A stretch of DNA of 64,000 nucleotides from Leptolyngbya sp. KIOST-1 (GTDB lineage Bacteria; Cyanobacteriota; Cyanobacteriia; Phormidesmidales; Phormidesmidaceae). The stretch lies in NCBI RefSeq assembly GCF_000763385.1, contig NZ_JQFA01000002.1, positions 2,542,001 through 2,606,000 on the forward strand. The letters run 5' to 3'. This document shows positions 47,361-56,455 of this stretch, piece after piece (the first letter of the stretch is position 1; each line of letters begins with the position of its first letter). The position numbers and the translations under genes were made by a program. The notes beneath the pieces were generated by a model. It worked only from the letters and a program-made list of their open reading frames with translations. It was not told the origin of the DNA and did no database searches.

Positions 47361-48011
47361 ATGGCTAATATTCCCCAGCCCCAGGTCATTTTTTTAGATG
47401 CGGTTGGCACTCTGTTTGGCGTCAGGGGCAGCGTTGGGGCTATCTATGCCGATCTGGCCCAGCACCACGGCATTGAGGCCGACCCAGAAACTCTGAATCA
47501 GGCTTTTCTTCGTGCCTTTGGGGCCGCCCCGGAGATGGCCTTTCCCGGCAGCGATCCGGCTACGGTGCCGGAGCAGGAGTATCGCTGGTGGCGAGTGATT
47601 GCCCAGCAGACCTTTAGCAGCGCCGGGCTACTCGATCGCTTCGTCGATTTCGACAGCTTTTTTGCCGATCTCTACGCCCACTTCGCCACCGCCGCCCCCT
47701 GGGTGCTATACCCCGATGTGCTCCCCGCCCTGGAACGCTGGCGGCGGCGCGGCATTGCCCTGGGGGTAGTTTCAAACTTCGATACCCGGCTCTACCAGGT
47801 GCTGGAGGAGCTCAACCTGGCCACCTACCTCAGTTCAGTCACCCTGTCCTCGGAGGCGGGGGCCGCCAAGCCCGATCCGCTGATTTTTGCCACTGCTCTG
47901 CAAAAACACCGCTGCGATGCCAGCCAGGCCTGGCACATCGGCGACAGTAAAACCGACGACTTTGAAGGGGCCAAAGCCGCTGGGCTGCACGGCATTTTGG
48001 TGAAGCGCTAG
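47361..48011 (+). CDS. HAD-superfamily hydrolase
   Basis: A 216-residue haloacid-dehalogenase-type phosphatase. Motif I is VIFLDAVGTLFGV, motif II the Ser/Thr in GVVSNFD, motif III the Lys in GAAKPDPLIF, and motif IV GDSKTDDFEGAKAAG. The DAVGT form (second Asp replaced by Val) matches the REG-2/HDHD3-like subgroup. Substrate is unknown. ATG 47361 is chosen over GTG 47355. Confidence 0.88.
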   Translation: MANIPQPQVIFLDAVGTLFGVRGSVGAIYADLAQHHGIEADPETLNQAFLRAFGAAPEMAFPGSDPATVPEQEYRWWRVIAQQTFSSAGLLDRFVDFDSFFADLYAHFATAAPWVLYPDVLPALERWRRRGIALGVVSNFDTRLYQVLEELNLATYLSSVTLSSEAGAAKPDPLIFATALQKHRCDASQAWHIGDSKTDDFEGAKAAGLHGILVKR

Positions 48012-48019
48012 GAGATTGG

Positions 48020-48093
48020 GGTTTGCGGTTTGCGGTATACGGTTTGCGGTTTGCGGTTCGAGCCTTGCACCGTAAACCGTATACCGTGCACCA
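48020..48093. repeat. ACGGTATACGG inverted-repeat family, copy 2
   Basis: GTTTGCGGTATACGG-type words on the left and CCGTAAACCGTATACCGTG on the right pair across the spacer. It lies between the convergent HAD and dapF genes and may end both transcripts. Compare 6311-6372. Confidence 0.65.
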
Positions 48094-48104
48094 CCCTACA
48101 CCCC

Positions 48105-48950
48105 CTACCGACTGCCCTGAAAGACCAACTCCGCCGGACCAGTCATGTAGACGCGATTGTCGGCGGCTGACCACTCAATCTGGAGCGGGCCACCGGGCAG
48201 TTCTACGATAGCGGCGCGATCGCACAGTCCATTCAGCACCCCCGCCACCAGCGACGCGCAGGCCCCGGTGCCGCAGGCCAGGGTAATGCCAGCTCCCCGC
48301 TCCCACACCCGCATTTTGAGATAGTCGGGCCGCACCACCTGGATAAACTCGGTGTTAATGCGCTGGGGAAAAACCTCGTGGTGCTCAAACTGAGGACCGA
48401 TAGCCTCCAGCGCAATCGCCGCCACATCCTCCACAAAGGTGATGCAGTGGGGGTTGCCCATACTGACGCAGGTCACAGCCCAGGTCTGCCCCGCTACCGT
48501 CAGCGGTGCCGCCACCACCTTCTCGTCCGCCGCCGCCAGGGTGGTCGGAATTTCCTGGGCCAGCAGGTGGGGCGGCCCCATGTCCACCGTCACCTGGTTG
48601 TCAGGCTGTAGGGTAGGCGAGATTACCCCCGCCAGGGTGTGAATGCGATAGGTGTGGGGTGCCTGGGGCGCTCGGCCATCGGCGGTTTCCAGACTTTCCA
48701 AAAATTTGGCCAGGCAACGAATGCCGTTGCCACACATCTCCGGCTCGGAGCCATCGGAGTTGTAGATCCGCATGGTGTAGTCGGTGCCCGCCTGCCCCGG
48801 CAGCGCAAAGATGACCCCGTCAGCGCCGATGCCAAAGTGGCGATCGCACCACCGTACCGCATCCTCAGGGCTCAGCACTGGCTCTGGCTGATGGCGATTG
48901 TCCACCAGGATGAAGTCGTTGCCCAGACCGTGGTACTTGCTGAATTCCAT
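48105..48950 (-). CDS. dapF: Diaminopimelate epimerase
   Basis: DapF interconverts LL- and meso-diaminopimelate for lysine and peptidoglycan synthesis without a cofactor. The two catalytic cysteines are in [11 protein letters not shown] and [11 protein letters not shown], and [20 protein letters not shown] is the canonical start. The 281 residues are full length. It is divergent from hfq, an arrangement seen in many cyanobacteria. Confidence 0.96.
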   Translation of the reverse strand: MEFSKYHGLGNDFILVDNRHQPEPVLSPEDAVRWCDRHFGIGADGVIFALPGQAGTDYTMRIYNSDGSEPEMCGNGIRCLAKFLESLETADGRAPQAPHTYRIHTLAGVISPTLQPDNQVTVDMGPPHLLAQEIPTTLAAADEKVVAAPLTVAGQTWAVTCVSMGNPHCITFVEDVAAIALEAIGPQFEHHEVFPQRINTEFIQVVRPDYLKMRVWERGAGITLACGTGACASLVAGVLNGLCDRAAIVELPGGPLQIEWSAADNRVYMTGPAELVFQGSR

Positions 48951-49005
48951 ACTGCGCCGATGTTAAGGGGATGAATCCTAATTATTAACTAAATTGGGAA
49001 GTTAA

Positions 49006-49075
49006 AGGGTGGGGGGTGGGGCGTAGGGGGTGGGGCGGATTAGACATACCCGGCCACTCCTCACCCCTCACCTTC
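49006..49075. repeat. G-rich/C-rich simple repeat before hfq
   Basis: GGGTGGGGGGTGGGGCGTAG followed by GGGGTGGGGCGG, then CACTCCTCACCCCTCACC. The two halves are roughly complementary and could fold or regulate hfq, but they resemble the other simple repeats of this genome. Confidence 0.5.
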
Positions 49076-49157
49076 CTTAACAAATTTCCCCGCCCTGTCA
49101 CCTGGCCCTGGCAAACGGGGTACCGTAAGACCAGCGTAAGTTCAGTGGCGTAGCACC

Positions 49158-49370
49158 ATGTCTCAAGAGTTTGCCAGCGGGGTTCCCAGCGTTCGCCAGG
49201 TTCAAAACCTGATTCGCGATAAGGCTTCTGTGGAAGTCAAGCTCATTACTGGCGATGTCCTCGTCGGGCGGGTTCTATGGCAGGACCCGCAGTGCATTTG
49301 CCTGGAAACCGAAACCCAGGGCAAGCACCAAATTTGGAAACAAGCCATTGGCTTTCTCAAATATTCGTAA
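49158..49370 (+). CDS. hfq: Cyanobacterial Hfq-like RNA chaperone
   Basis: A 70-residue Sm-fold protein: PSVRQVQNLIRDKASVEVKL, ITGDVLVGRVLWQDPQCICL and KHQIWKQAIGFLKYS (Sm2-like). In Synechocystis the homologue does not bind RNA like enteric Hfq but docks to the pilus ATPase PilB1 and is needed for motility and natural competence. The position next to dapF supports the call. Confidence 0.92.
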   Translation: MSQEFASGVPSVRQVQNLIRDKASVEVKLITGDVLVGRVLWQDPQCICLETETQGKHQIWKQAIGFLKYS

Positions 49371-49527
49371 TTCGTCACGCCGCCCCCAAGCAGTCTTTAT
49401 ATGTTCCTGTCGCCTGCCTAGTTGATTGGGGCACAATAACCCCAGGTGGATGCCTACCCCCGTCGTTATCCAGTCCCCTGATTTCAGTAAAAGCCGTTAA
49501 TCCACCGTTTATGGAGCTTTTGGCCAA

Positions 49528-50073
49528 ATGACTATCGAAAAGATTGTTGAGCAAGCCCTACAAGATGGCTATCTCACCCCCGCCATGGAAGCTGAGGTCG
49601 GTCGCATTTGCGACACCGCCGCTGAGCTTTCGATTGAAGAATACATGGCTCTCGATCGCCTGATGGGTGCGCTGCTGACGGGGGAAGTGGTGGCTGTACC
49701 CCGCAAACAGTTCATCAACGTGATGGAAGAACTGGTGCTGACTGAGGCGATCTCCAGGGTGGCCGAAATTGAGTCCACCTCCGACAAAACCCTCGATTTG
49801 GGCGATATCGCCGCCTATGCCCTCAACCGTCTGCCGCCCCTCTACGCCACTACCGAAGAAGGAGCTAACTTCCAGCGGGAAAATGCCCGTGGCGATCTGT
49901 CTGCCCTCATTGCTGAGCAGGTGCAGCAGGCAATCTCGCGCAACCTCGATCAGCCCGACTTCTACCCCGAGCGCCAAACCATTCAGAAAAAAGGTGGCGA
50001 CAACGTGCTGAACCAGGTCAGCTCGCTGCTGCAAGACCACGCCCACAAGTTTGAGCCTGCGGGCAAAGCCTAG
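49528..50073 (+). CDS. comFB: ComFB-domain protein
   Basis: A 181-residue protein with the ComFB domain FINVMEELVLTEAISRVAEI and DIAAYALNRLPPLYATTEEG (about residues 60-115). An N-terminal helical part and C-terminal extension lie around it. Cyanobacterial ComFB/CdgR proteins have recently been described as cyclic-di-nucleotide receptors affecting pilus-linked behaviour and cell size. It lies 157 bp downstream of hfq on the same strand. Nucleotide binding here is inferred from the family only. Confidence 0.88.
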   Translation: MTIEKIVEQALQDGYLTPAMEAEVGRICDTAAELSIEEYMALDRLMGALLTGEVVAVPRKQFINVMEELVLTEAISRVAEIESTSDKTLDLGDIAAYALNRLPPLYATTEEGANFQRENARGDLSALIAEQVQQAISRNLDQPDFYPERQTIQKKGGDNVLNQVSSLLQDHAHKFEPAGKA

Positions 50074-50162
50074 CGATCGCTCCGTCGTCGTTTTCTTCTG
50101 CGTAGTTCCTGCTCCAGGGCCTAGATGCGCCAGTTCAGCGCCATCCAGGCCCTGATTTTTCA

Positions 50163-50234
50163 TGCCAAACGACAGGTTAGGGGCTGTAACCCTTGTTTTT
50201 TGAGCGTTAGCAGCTAATTGATGACAGCCCCTAG
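50163..50234 (+). repeat. Structured intergenic repeat family B, copy 2
   Basis: CAAACGACAGGTTAGGGGCT, then GCGTTAGCAGCTAATTGATG and ACAGCCCCTAG. The final CTA is the stop codon (minus strand) of the amidase gene, so the element abuts or overlaps the gene end. Confidence 0.8.
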
Positions 50235-51646
50235 ATCTCTATGTCAGCAAAGCTGGGCCGCTGATGGCTCCAGGGGGCGGCCTGCTCAAGCTGGGCGGCC
50301 AGGGCCAGGAGGGTGGCTTCGTCAGCGGGACGGCCCACCAGCTGTACCCCAATGGGCACCCCGCTGGGGGCAAAGCCGGTGGGAATAGCCAGCGCTGGCT
50401 GACCGCTGGCGTTGAACGGCGGGCAGGGGGCCACCCAGTTGATCACGTTGTCAAGAATTTTGGGCGATCGCAGCGTTTTCCACTCTCCCACTTTGATAGC
50501 CGGGTGCATGTACACCGGCAAAATCAGCGCGTCGTAGGGCTGGCAAAACCGCACAATCTGCCGGGCCACCTGCTGCAGCTTGGCCACTGAACGCAGGTAG
50601 GCACCGCTGTTGATCCGCCAGGCCCGCCAGTAGAGCCAGCGGTTCATCTTTTCCATCACAATCCAGGGCACGCCCACCTCGGCCAGCACGCATTCCCAGA
50701 CCACCACGAAGGGCTCGATCAGGTCTTCCAGATTGGGGAAGGTGACCTCCTCAGCGCTGTGGCCCAGATCTTCGACCTGCTGCACGGTTGTGTAGATGGC
50801 CTGACGACAGACCGGGTCAATCTCGCCAATCGGGTCGAGGCGAGTGGCATAGCCAATCCGCAGGGGCCTGGGCGGGGAGTGGAGTCCGGCCAAAAACGAG
50901 GGGTCTGGATCGGGCAGCCAGTAGGGATCGCCCAGTTCATAGCCGCTGAGCACATCCAGGAGCGCAGCGGTATCGGCTACGGTGCGGCCAAGGGGGCCGT
51001 TGACCGCCAGCCCGTTGAGTCGCTCCCCCACCGGGGCGAAGCTGATCCGCCCTCGGGAGGCCTTCAGCCCCACCAAACCGCAGCAGAAGGCAGGCCCCCG
51101 CAGCGACCCGCCGCCGTCGGACCCCTGGGAAATGGCGCACAGCCCCGCCGCCAGGGCCGCTGCACCGCCGCCGCTGGAGCCCCCCGGCGTGTAGTCTAAG
51201 TTCCAGGGGTTGCGCGCGGGCGGGAAGCCCGGCGGCTCGGTGTAAGGCAGTGAGCCGAGTTGAGAGGTGGCGGTTTTGCCCAAAATCACCAGGCCCGCCT
51301 GGCGCAGCTTGCCGACGATGTAGTCGTCCTGGCTGGCAATGCGATCGCAGGCCGCCTTAATGCCGTAGGCGCAGGCCACCCCCTCCACCGGATTTAGATC
51401 CTTAACGGACACCGTAACCCCAAACAGGGGTGGCAGATCCTCCGGGTTGCTGGCCAGGTGCTCGGTTTTGGCCTTGGCGTCGGTCAGGGCCTGCTCCGCT
51501 ATCACCGTCACGTAGGCCCCCAGTTCGGGGTTGAGCCGTTCAATCCGCTGCAGGTAAATCTCCGTCAACTCCAGGGGAGAAATTTCCTTGGCGCGAATCA
51601 GCCGGGCCTGTTCGAGGGCGGGCAGGAAGGCGAGATCGACTGAATT
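50231..51646 (-). CDS. Amidase (amidase-signature family)
   Basis: A 471-residue hydrolase of the amidase-signature family (Ser-cisSer-Lys triad). Lys is in VSVKDLNPVEG, cis-Ser in the GGSSGGGAAALAAG loop and the nucleophile in ISQGSDGGGSLRGPA. It could hydrolyse a free amide. It resembles GatA but lacks gatB/gatC neighbours, so a metabolic amidase is more likely. ATG 51646 (MNSVDLAFLPALEQA) is chosen because the longer frame to 51775 reads through a large hairpin. Confidence 0.88.
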   Translation of the reverse strand, partial: NSVDLAFLPALEQARLIRAKEISPLELTEIYLQRIERLNPELGAYVTVIAEQALTDAKAKTEHLASNPEDLPPLFGVTVSVKDLNPVEGVACAYGIKAACDRIASQDDYIVGKLRQAGLVILGKTATSQLGSLPYTEPPGFPPARNPWNLDYTPGGSSGGGAAALAAGLCAISQGSDGGGSLRGPAFCCGLVGLKASRGRISFAPVGERLNGLAVNGPLGRTVADTAALLDVLSGYELGDPYWLPDPDPSFLAGLHSPPRPLRIGYATRLDPIGEIDPVCRQAIYTTVQQVEDLGHSAEEVTFPNLEDLIEPFVVVWECVLAEVGVPWIVMEKMNRWLYWRAWRINSGAYLRSVAKLQQVARQIVRFCQPYDALILPVYMHPAIKVGEWKTLRSPKILDNVINWVAPCPPFNASGQPALAIPTGFAPSGVPIGVQLVGRPADEATLLALAAQLEQAAPWSHQRPSFADIEI

Positions 51647-51713
51647 CATAACCAGTGCGTACTGAGGGCAAACTGCCTTCAGAATATCAAGCCCTGGAGA
51701 GACTGGGGTAAGT

Positions 51714-51763
51714 TGCATTGATGGATCTGACCAGCCTGAGGTCTGGCCAGATCCATCAATGCA
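51714..51763. repeat. Long inverted repeat between amidase and E2 genes
   Basis: TGCATTGATGGATCTG pairs perfectly with CAGATCCATCAATGCA, and inner CCAG with CTGG continues the stem. It lies 32 bp after the E2 gene stop on the minus strand and could end that transcript; a T-run is not evident. Confidence 0.8.
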
Positions 51764-51794
51764 CAGGTCGGACAATCCGCAGGTTAGAGCAGGA

Positions 51795-53102
51795 CTAGAG
51801 CGTCAGAGACTGGGGATTGTTTTCAATCACGTTGGCCAGGTCCTTCAGGAAGGCAGCGGCGTCGGCTCCGTAGATGATGCGGTGGTCGCAGGTAATGTTG
51901 ACCTGCATCTGCCGCTTGACGCCCATCAGGCCATCGGCGGTGGCGACCACCGTGGGGCGCGAGGCTCCGATCGCCAAAATTGATCCCTGCCCCGGCGGCA
52001 GAATGGCGTCAAAGCGATCGACCCCAAACATGCCCAGGTTGGACAGGGTAAAGGTGCCCGAGTTGTACTCGTCGGGCTGGAGCTGTTTAGTGCGCGATCG
52101 CGCCACCAGATCGGCCCAGGTGCGCGAGAGCGAGTAAATATCGTACTGGTCGGCGTTCCTGAGCACCGGGGTAATCAGGCCACCCCCCTCCATGGCCACG
52201 GCCACGGCGATGTTGATGCCCGAGCGGTACTGAATCCCCTGATCGGTGTAGCCCGCGTTCAGCAGCGGATGTTTTTGCAGGGAGACAGCCACGGCCTTAG
52301 CCAGCAGGCCAGTCATGGTCACCCCCTTGGACTTGATCTGCTTGTAGAGGGCGTCGAGATTGTCGGTGGTGATGGTGTAGCCCACGTGGAAGGTGGGCAC
52401 CGCCAGGCTAACCCCCATGTTGCGAATGACGGCCTGCTGTAGCGTGTTGAACGGCACCACCTGGCCGAGGGCGGCGGCGCTGGGCACGGGAGCGGCTGGG
52501 GGGGGTGCAGCGGGCAGAGGGGCCGCTGCCGGAGGTGCCGCAGCGGCCATCGGGGTAGCCACAGGACCCGTGGCGGTGGGGGTTTTGCCCGCTGCCAACT
52601 CGACATCCTGGGCTACAATCCGACCGTGGGGACCGCTGCCCTGGAGGCTGCTCAGGTCGGCCTTGAGTTCCTTAGCCAGCTTGCGGGCGCGGGGGGAGAT
52701 CACCACCCGGCCGCTGCGGCTGCCGGAGGAGGCCCCGTTTTGGCTGGCTGGAGCCGGGGCTTCAACCACGGCGACAGGGGCCGCCGCTGAGGCAGGGGCG
52801 GCTTCACCACCAGCGGTATTGGCCTTGGCAGCGGCCTGCTGCTGGGCAGCTTCGATCTCGGCCTCAGTTTCGGCCAACAGCGCGATCGCCTCTCCCACCG
52901 GAGCGGTTCCCCCCGCCTCCACCACAATCGCCGCCAGAATGCCTTCGTGGAACGACTCCACATCCATATCGGCCTTGTCAGATTCGACGATCACCACGGT
53001 TTCGCCCTTTTCCACCCGATCGCCAGGGGCTTTGACCCAAGACACAATCTTGCCTTCGGTCATGGTGGAGCTCAGGGCAGGCATGAAGACTTCGCGAATC
53101 AT
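51795..53102 (-). CDS. pdhC: Pyruvate dehydrogenase E2, dihydrolipoamide acetyltransferase
   Basis: E2 forms the core of the pyruvate dehydrogenase complex and transfers acetyl to CoA. The lipoyl domain has Lys43 in VESDKADMDVESF. An Ala/Pro-rich linker, a peripheral-subunit-binding domain (VISPRARKLAKELKADLSSL) and, after a second linker, the catalytic domain with CDHRIIYGADAAAFL near the C-terminus follow. The 435 residues are full length. Cyanobacterial E2 genes are often called odhB or pdhC; E1 and E3 genes are not adjacent. Confidence 0.94.
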   Translation of the reverse strand: MIREVFMPALSSTMTEGKIVSWVKAPGDRVEKGETVVIVESDKADMDVESFHEGILAAIVVEAGGTAPVGEAIALLAETEAEIEAAQQQAAAKANTAGGEAAPASAAAPVAVVEAPAPASQNGASSGSRSGRVVISPRARKLAKELKADLSSLQGSGPHGRIVAQDVELAAGKTPTATGPVATPMAAAAPPAAAPLPAAPPPAAPVPSAAALGQVVPFNTLQQAVIRNMGVSLAVPTFHVGYTITTDNLDALYKQIKSKGVTMTGLLAKAVAVSLQKHPLLNAGYTDQGIQYRSGINIAVAVAMEGGGLITPVLRNADQYDIYSLSRTWADLVARSRTKQLQPDEYNSGTFTLSNLGMFGVDRFDAILPPGQGSILAIGASRPTVVATADGLMGVKRQMQVNITCDHRIIYGADAAAFLKDLANVIENNPQSLTL

Positions 53103-53304
53103 GGAGGTGGCTTCCGAAAGGGGATGAATAACGACAGAGCGGCAGAGATGCCAAGGACTTATTTTATCCCCAAGGACGGTCCCAAGCGGGGATCTTTCTG
53201 TCAGGAGGTCAAATTAGGCGGCGATCGCGCCCCGCAAAGGTTGCCAGTAAGGTCGTCAGTGACGATTCCAACTGTGACATCGGGCCAGCATGAATGATAC
53301 GCCC

Positions 53305-53390
53305 TTAGAGCTGTCATCGATTAGCTGCTAAACGCCCAAAAATCAAAGGGTTGCAGCCCCGAGCCTGGTTTGGGGTCGGGCGTGGCCAGG
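53305..53390 (-). repeat. Structured intergenic repeat family B, copy 3
   Basis: On the minus strand: CCACGCCCGACCCCAAACCA, then CGGGGCTGCAACCCTTTGAT, then GCGTTTAGCAGCTAATCGAT and ACAGCTCTAAG. The outer stem is weaker than in copies 1 and 2. It lies about 40 bp upstream... of nothing on the plus strand and downstream-side of the ylqD gene's 3' end, in a 328-bp gap between ylqD and pdhC that otherwise holds no gene. Confidence 0.75.
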
Positions 53391-53430
53391 CTGGATAAAC
53401 CGGCCTTTTAGCCTCAATGGATGGCACGCC

Positions 53431-53880
53431 CTACAGCTCGCCGCGAATTTCCTGGATCACGCCGTCTTTGATCAAAATCTCGACCTGCAGCTTGCGCACC
53501 AGGTTGTCCCCAACCGATACGTTGAAGAAGCTTTCCACCTTGCCCTGCTCAACTTCAGCATCAATGTCCAGGGTCTGCACTTCCTGAAGCTGCTGTAGGC
53601 TCTGATTTTTTTGCTGCAGGAGTTTGCTTTTGTCCTGGTTGAGTTGACTTTGAATGCTGCCCATCTGCTGCTGAATCGCCGGACTGTTGGGCTGGCTTTC
53701 GGCCTGCTTCTGAAGCTCAGCAACCATGCGTTGCCCCTGCATTTCGAGCTGCTGCAGGCGACTGTCCACCTGGTTGATTTGGGCTTGCAATTGCTTCTGG
53801 GCCTCTTCTTTCCAGAGGGGAGTCACAATAGCTTTAATGTTGACCACTCGCTTGAGCAGCAACGATTGAGTTTCATCCAT
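53431..53880 (-). CDS. YlqD family protein
   Basis: A 149-residue coiled-coil protein. LLLKRVVNIKAIVTPLWKEE opens the YlqD domain, a Gln/Leu-rich coiled coil follows (about residues 27-100), and the C-terminal strand part is VSVGDNLVRKLQVEILIKDG then VIQEIRGEL. YlqD function is unknown. It is followed by a family B repeat and then pdhC on the same strand. Confidence 0.85.
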   Translation of the reverse strand: MDETQSLLLKRVVNIKAIVTPLWKEEAQKQLQAQINQVDSRLQQLEMQGQRMVAELQKQAESQPNSPAIQQQMGSIQSQLNQDKSKLLQQKNQSLQQLQEVQTLDIDAEVEQGKVESFFNVSVGDNLVRKLQVEILIKDGVIQEIRGEL

Positions 53881-53994
53881 AATCTTTGACGCAATAAATA
53901 AATCACTACTACTGGCTACGACCTGAGGGGTCGCGAACCGGACTCTTTTTCAGGGTACAGCCGTAGGGTAGCGAAGTCTTGACACCACCTACCG

Positions 53995-56010
53995 CTAGGC
54001 AAACATCGCGTCAATCATATCGCGATACCGGTCCGCAACCACGGGACGGCGGACTTTTAGGGTTTGCGTGAGCAGGCCATTGTCAATGGAAAAGGGCTCT
54101 AGCACCAGGCGGAATGGACCAATGCGATCGTCGGGGCGGTAGCCGGGGCGATCTTTCACCTCGCGGCCAAGTTCGTCGCGAAACAGCTTTTGCACCCGCC
54201 CGTCGTCGAGGGTAATGGCGGTGCAGTCGGCGGGGACGGGGGTATCATCGCCGGGAACGGCCACAAAGAGGGCCTGGGCGGTGGCCCAACCCTGGAGCGC
54301 CTCCAGGTTAGGGACAATCAGCGCGCCCAGCGATCGCTGATCCTGCCCCACCAGCATGATCTGATCGATGTACTTGCTGCGAATGCAGGCGTCTTCGATG
54401 GGCTGGGGCTCAATGTTCTCCCCGTTGGTCAGCACAATCGTGTCTTTAGCTCGCCCGGTCAGTACCACGTTGCCGTCGCGGCTGATCCAGCCCAGATCGC
54501 CCGTGTCAAACCAGCCCTCGGGGTCGATCGCTTTTTGGGTGGCCTCGGGGTTGCGGTAGTAGCCCTCCATCACCTGCGGCCCCCGCGCCAGCACCAGCCC
54601 CTGGCTGCCCTGGGGTAGCTCCTGGCGGGTTTCGGGATCGACAATTTTGACCTCGGTGAAGGGGATGGGCTGACCGGCCGCCCCGCGCAGGTTGTGCCAG
54701 GGTCGGCGGGCCGAGAGCACCGGCGCGGTTTCGGTGAGTCCATAGCCCACCAGCAGCGGCACACCAATAATTTCAAAGAAAATATCGATGTGTCGAGCCA
54801 GGGAACCGCCGCCGCTGATCAGCTGCTTGACCTGCCCCCCCGTGGCCTCTCGCACCTTGCCGTAGACCAGCTTTTTACCCAGCTGGTGCAGGGGCCACAG
54901 CACCAGAGCCATCAGCCCCGAACCCAGCCGCTGGGGAAACGAAAGCTCGGGCTCATCAATTTTCATATCCTGCCAGCGCCAGAGGTTTTCGACGTAGCGC
55001 TGGCTGAGGCCAAAGAACGTAAAAATAAGCTTTTGTTTGCCGGGGGTTTGCTCACGGAACTGCTTTTGCGCCCCTTCGTAAATTGACTCCCACAGGCGGG
55101 GCACCCCCACCATGTACTGGGGCTTGGTGGCCTTGAGGTCGGCCTTGAGGTGGCGAATGCTGCTGTAGGTCTGGGTGCAGCCGCGGGACAGCAAAAAGTA
55201 TTCGGCGGTGCGCTCAAAGCTGTGCCAGGAGGGCAAAATCCCCACGACGCGATCGCCGGGTTGAGGCTGCACCACCGCCGTCAGGGTGTTGATCTGGTGC
55301 AGCAGGTTGCGATGGCTGAGCATCACCCCCTTGGGCTGACCGGTGGTGCCAGAGGTGTAGATCAGCGTCGCCAGGTCGGTGGGCTGGAGGCTAACCGGGG
55401 TGTAGGGGCGCTCGGCTCCCAGGGCCATCAGCTGGGCGAAGTTGAGAACCTTGCACCGTCCGTCGGTGGGGGGCTCTTCGTCGGAAAGCAAAATCACCAG
55501 GGTGATCGGCAGGGTATCCAGGCGATTCTGCAGGCGATTCAGCAGCGCCACGGACTCGACCACCAGTACAGTGCTCTCGCTGTGCTGGGCAATGTAGACC
55601 AGCTCCTCGGTTTCGGCGGTGGCACTGCGCACGGCATTCATGCCGCCCGCGGTCATAATGCCCTGGTCGGCGATGAACCAGCGGTGGCTGTTGTCGGCAA
55701 ACAGGGCCACGTGGGCGCGATTTTCTACCCCCAGGGCCTGCAGGCCGCTGGCAAAGGTGCGAATGGCGTCCCACATCTGGCGGTAGGTCAGGGTGGCGGC
55801 GGGCTGGCCGTGGGGATCGTTGAGGGCAATCACGTCGCCGTAGACTTCCGCCACCCGCGGCCAAATTTCGTGGAGGGCCTGAAGCTGCTGGTAGGGATTA
55901 TTGGTTTCCAGGCAGGCGCGATCGCGCTGACGCACCTCTTGCAAAGCAGTTGTGGATACAGGCATATCGGCCACCAATATTTCGTTTGACGTCAAGAAGC
56001 TTGCGGTCAT
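53995..56010 (-). CDS. aas: Long-chain acyl-ACP/acyl-CoA synthetase
   Basis: An adenylate-forming ligase that activates free fatty acids with ATP. In cyanobacteria the single member is usually an acyl-ACP synthetase used to recycle and take up fatty acids. The AMP-binding motif YTSGTTGQPKGVMLSHRNL, GYGLTETAPVLSARRP, WFDTGDLGWISRDG and GRAKDTIVLTNGENIEP are present in order. The product has 671 residues, or 656 from ATG 55965. Acyl-ACP against acyl-CoA use cannot be told from the sequence alone. Confidence 0.92.
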   Translation of the reverse strand: MTASFLTSNEILVADMPVSTTALQEVRQRDRACLETNNPYQQLQALHEIWPRVAEVYGDVIALNDPHGQPAATLTYRQMWDAIRTFASGLQALGVENRAHVALFADNSHRWFIADQGIMTAGGMNAVRSATAETEELVYIAQHSESTVLVVESVALLNRLQNRLDTLPITLVILLSDEEPPTDGRCKVLNFAQLMALGAERPYTPVSLQPTDLATLIYTSGTTGQPKGVMLSHRNLLHQINTLTAVVQPQPGDRVVGILPSWHSFERTAEYFLLSRGCTQTYSSIRHLKADLKATKPQYMVGVPRLWESIYEGAQKQFREQTPGKQKLIFTFFGLSQRYVENLWRWQDMKIDEPELSFPQRLGSGLMALVLWPLHQLGKKLVYGKVREATGGQVKQLISGGGSLARHIDIFFEIIGVPLLVGYGLTETAPVLSARRPWHNLRGAAGQPIPFTEVKIVDPETRQELPQGSQGLVLARGPQVMEGYYRNPEATQKAIDPEGWFDTGDLGWISRDGNVVLTGRAKDTIVLTNGENIEPQPIEDACIRSKYIDQIMLVGQDQRSLGALIVPNLEALQGWATAQALFVAVPGDDTPVPADCTAITLDDGRVQKLFRDELGREVKDRPGYRPDDRIGPFRLVLEPFSIDNGLLTQTLKVRRPVVADRYRDMIDAMFA

Positions 56011-56260
56011 CCTACCGCAGCCTGACCTCAGACTAGCCCAAAAGCTTCAAGGGCTTAACATTGATACTTCCAGAACGTTAACTGGCCAGCGGTAGAGTTC
56101 AGGGTGCGACCATGCTTCACACTGACCATGCTTCACCTTAAGAATGTGTTCGTTGCAAGCAGCTTTCAGTTTGGCGAAGCAGAATGATAGGGGGCCAGAC
56201 CATGGTCTGATCCTTTAACTGCCCCTGATCTTCTTCGCGCCTAACCAAGGCTCAACGTCC

Positions 56261-56455
56261 ATGTTGTGCACCTCTTGCCTCAATAAACCCCACTGCGTAG
56301 CCGCCCAACTCGCCCAGGGAGATGCCGTGGTCGATCAGCTGCTGCGGCAGCTCAAGCGCTGTGGCCTGCGCCCCCGTCGCCGCAGCCTCTGGCAGCGAGT
56401 TAAGGCATGCTGGCAATTGCTTCGCGGTGGACTGGGGTGGTGGCCCGGGCGTTAG
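56261..56455 (+). CDS. Small Cys-containing hypothetical ORF
   Basis: A 64-residue ORF starting MLCTSCLNKPHCVAAQLAQG, with a CxxC-x5-C cluster and a basic tail (RRRSLWQRVKACWQLL). It lies in the gap between two minus-strand genes and ends one base before the cupin stop. No family is recognised and it may not be expressed. Confidence 0.35.
   Translation: MLCTSCLNKPHCVAAQLAQGDAVVDQLLRQLKRCGLRPRRRSLWQRVKACWQLLRGGLGWWPGR

Noticed and set aside
49056-49075. ACTCCTCAC motif reminiscent of the Yfr1 small RNA
   Set aside because: It lies in a C-rich simple repeat and lacks the flanking hairpins of Yfr1.
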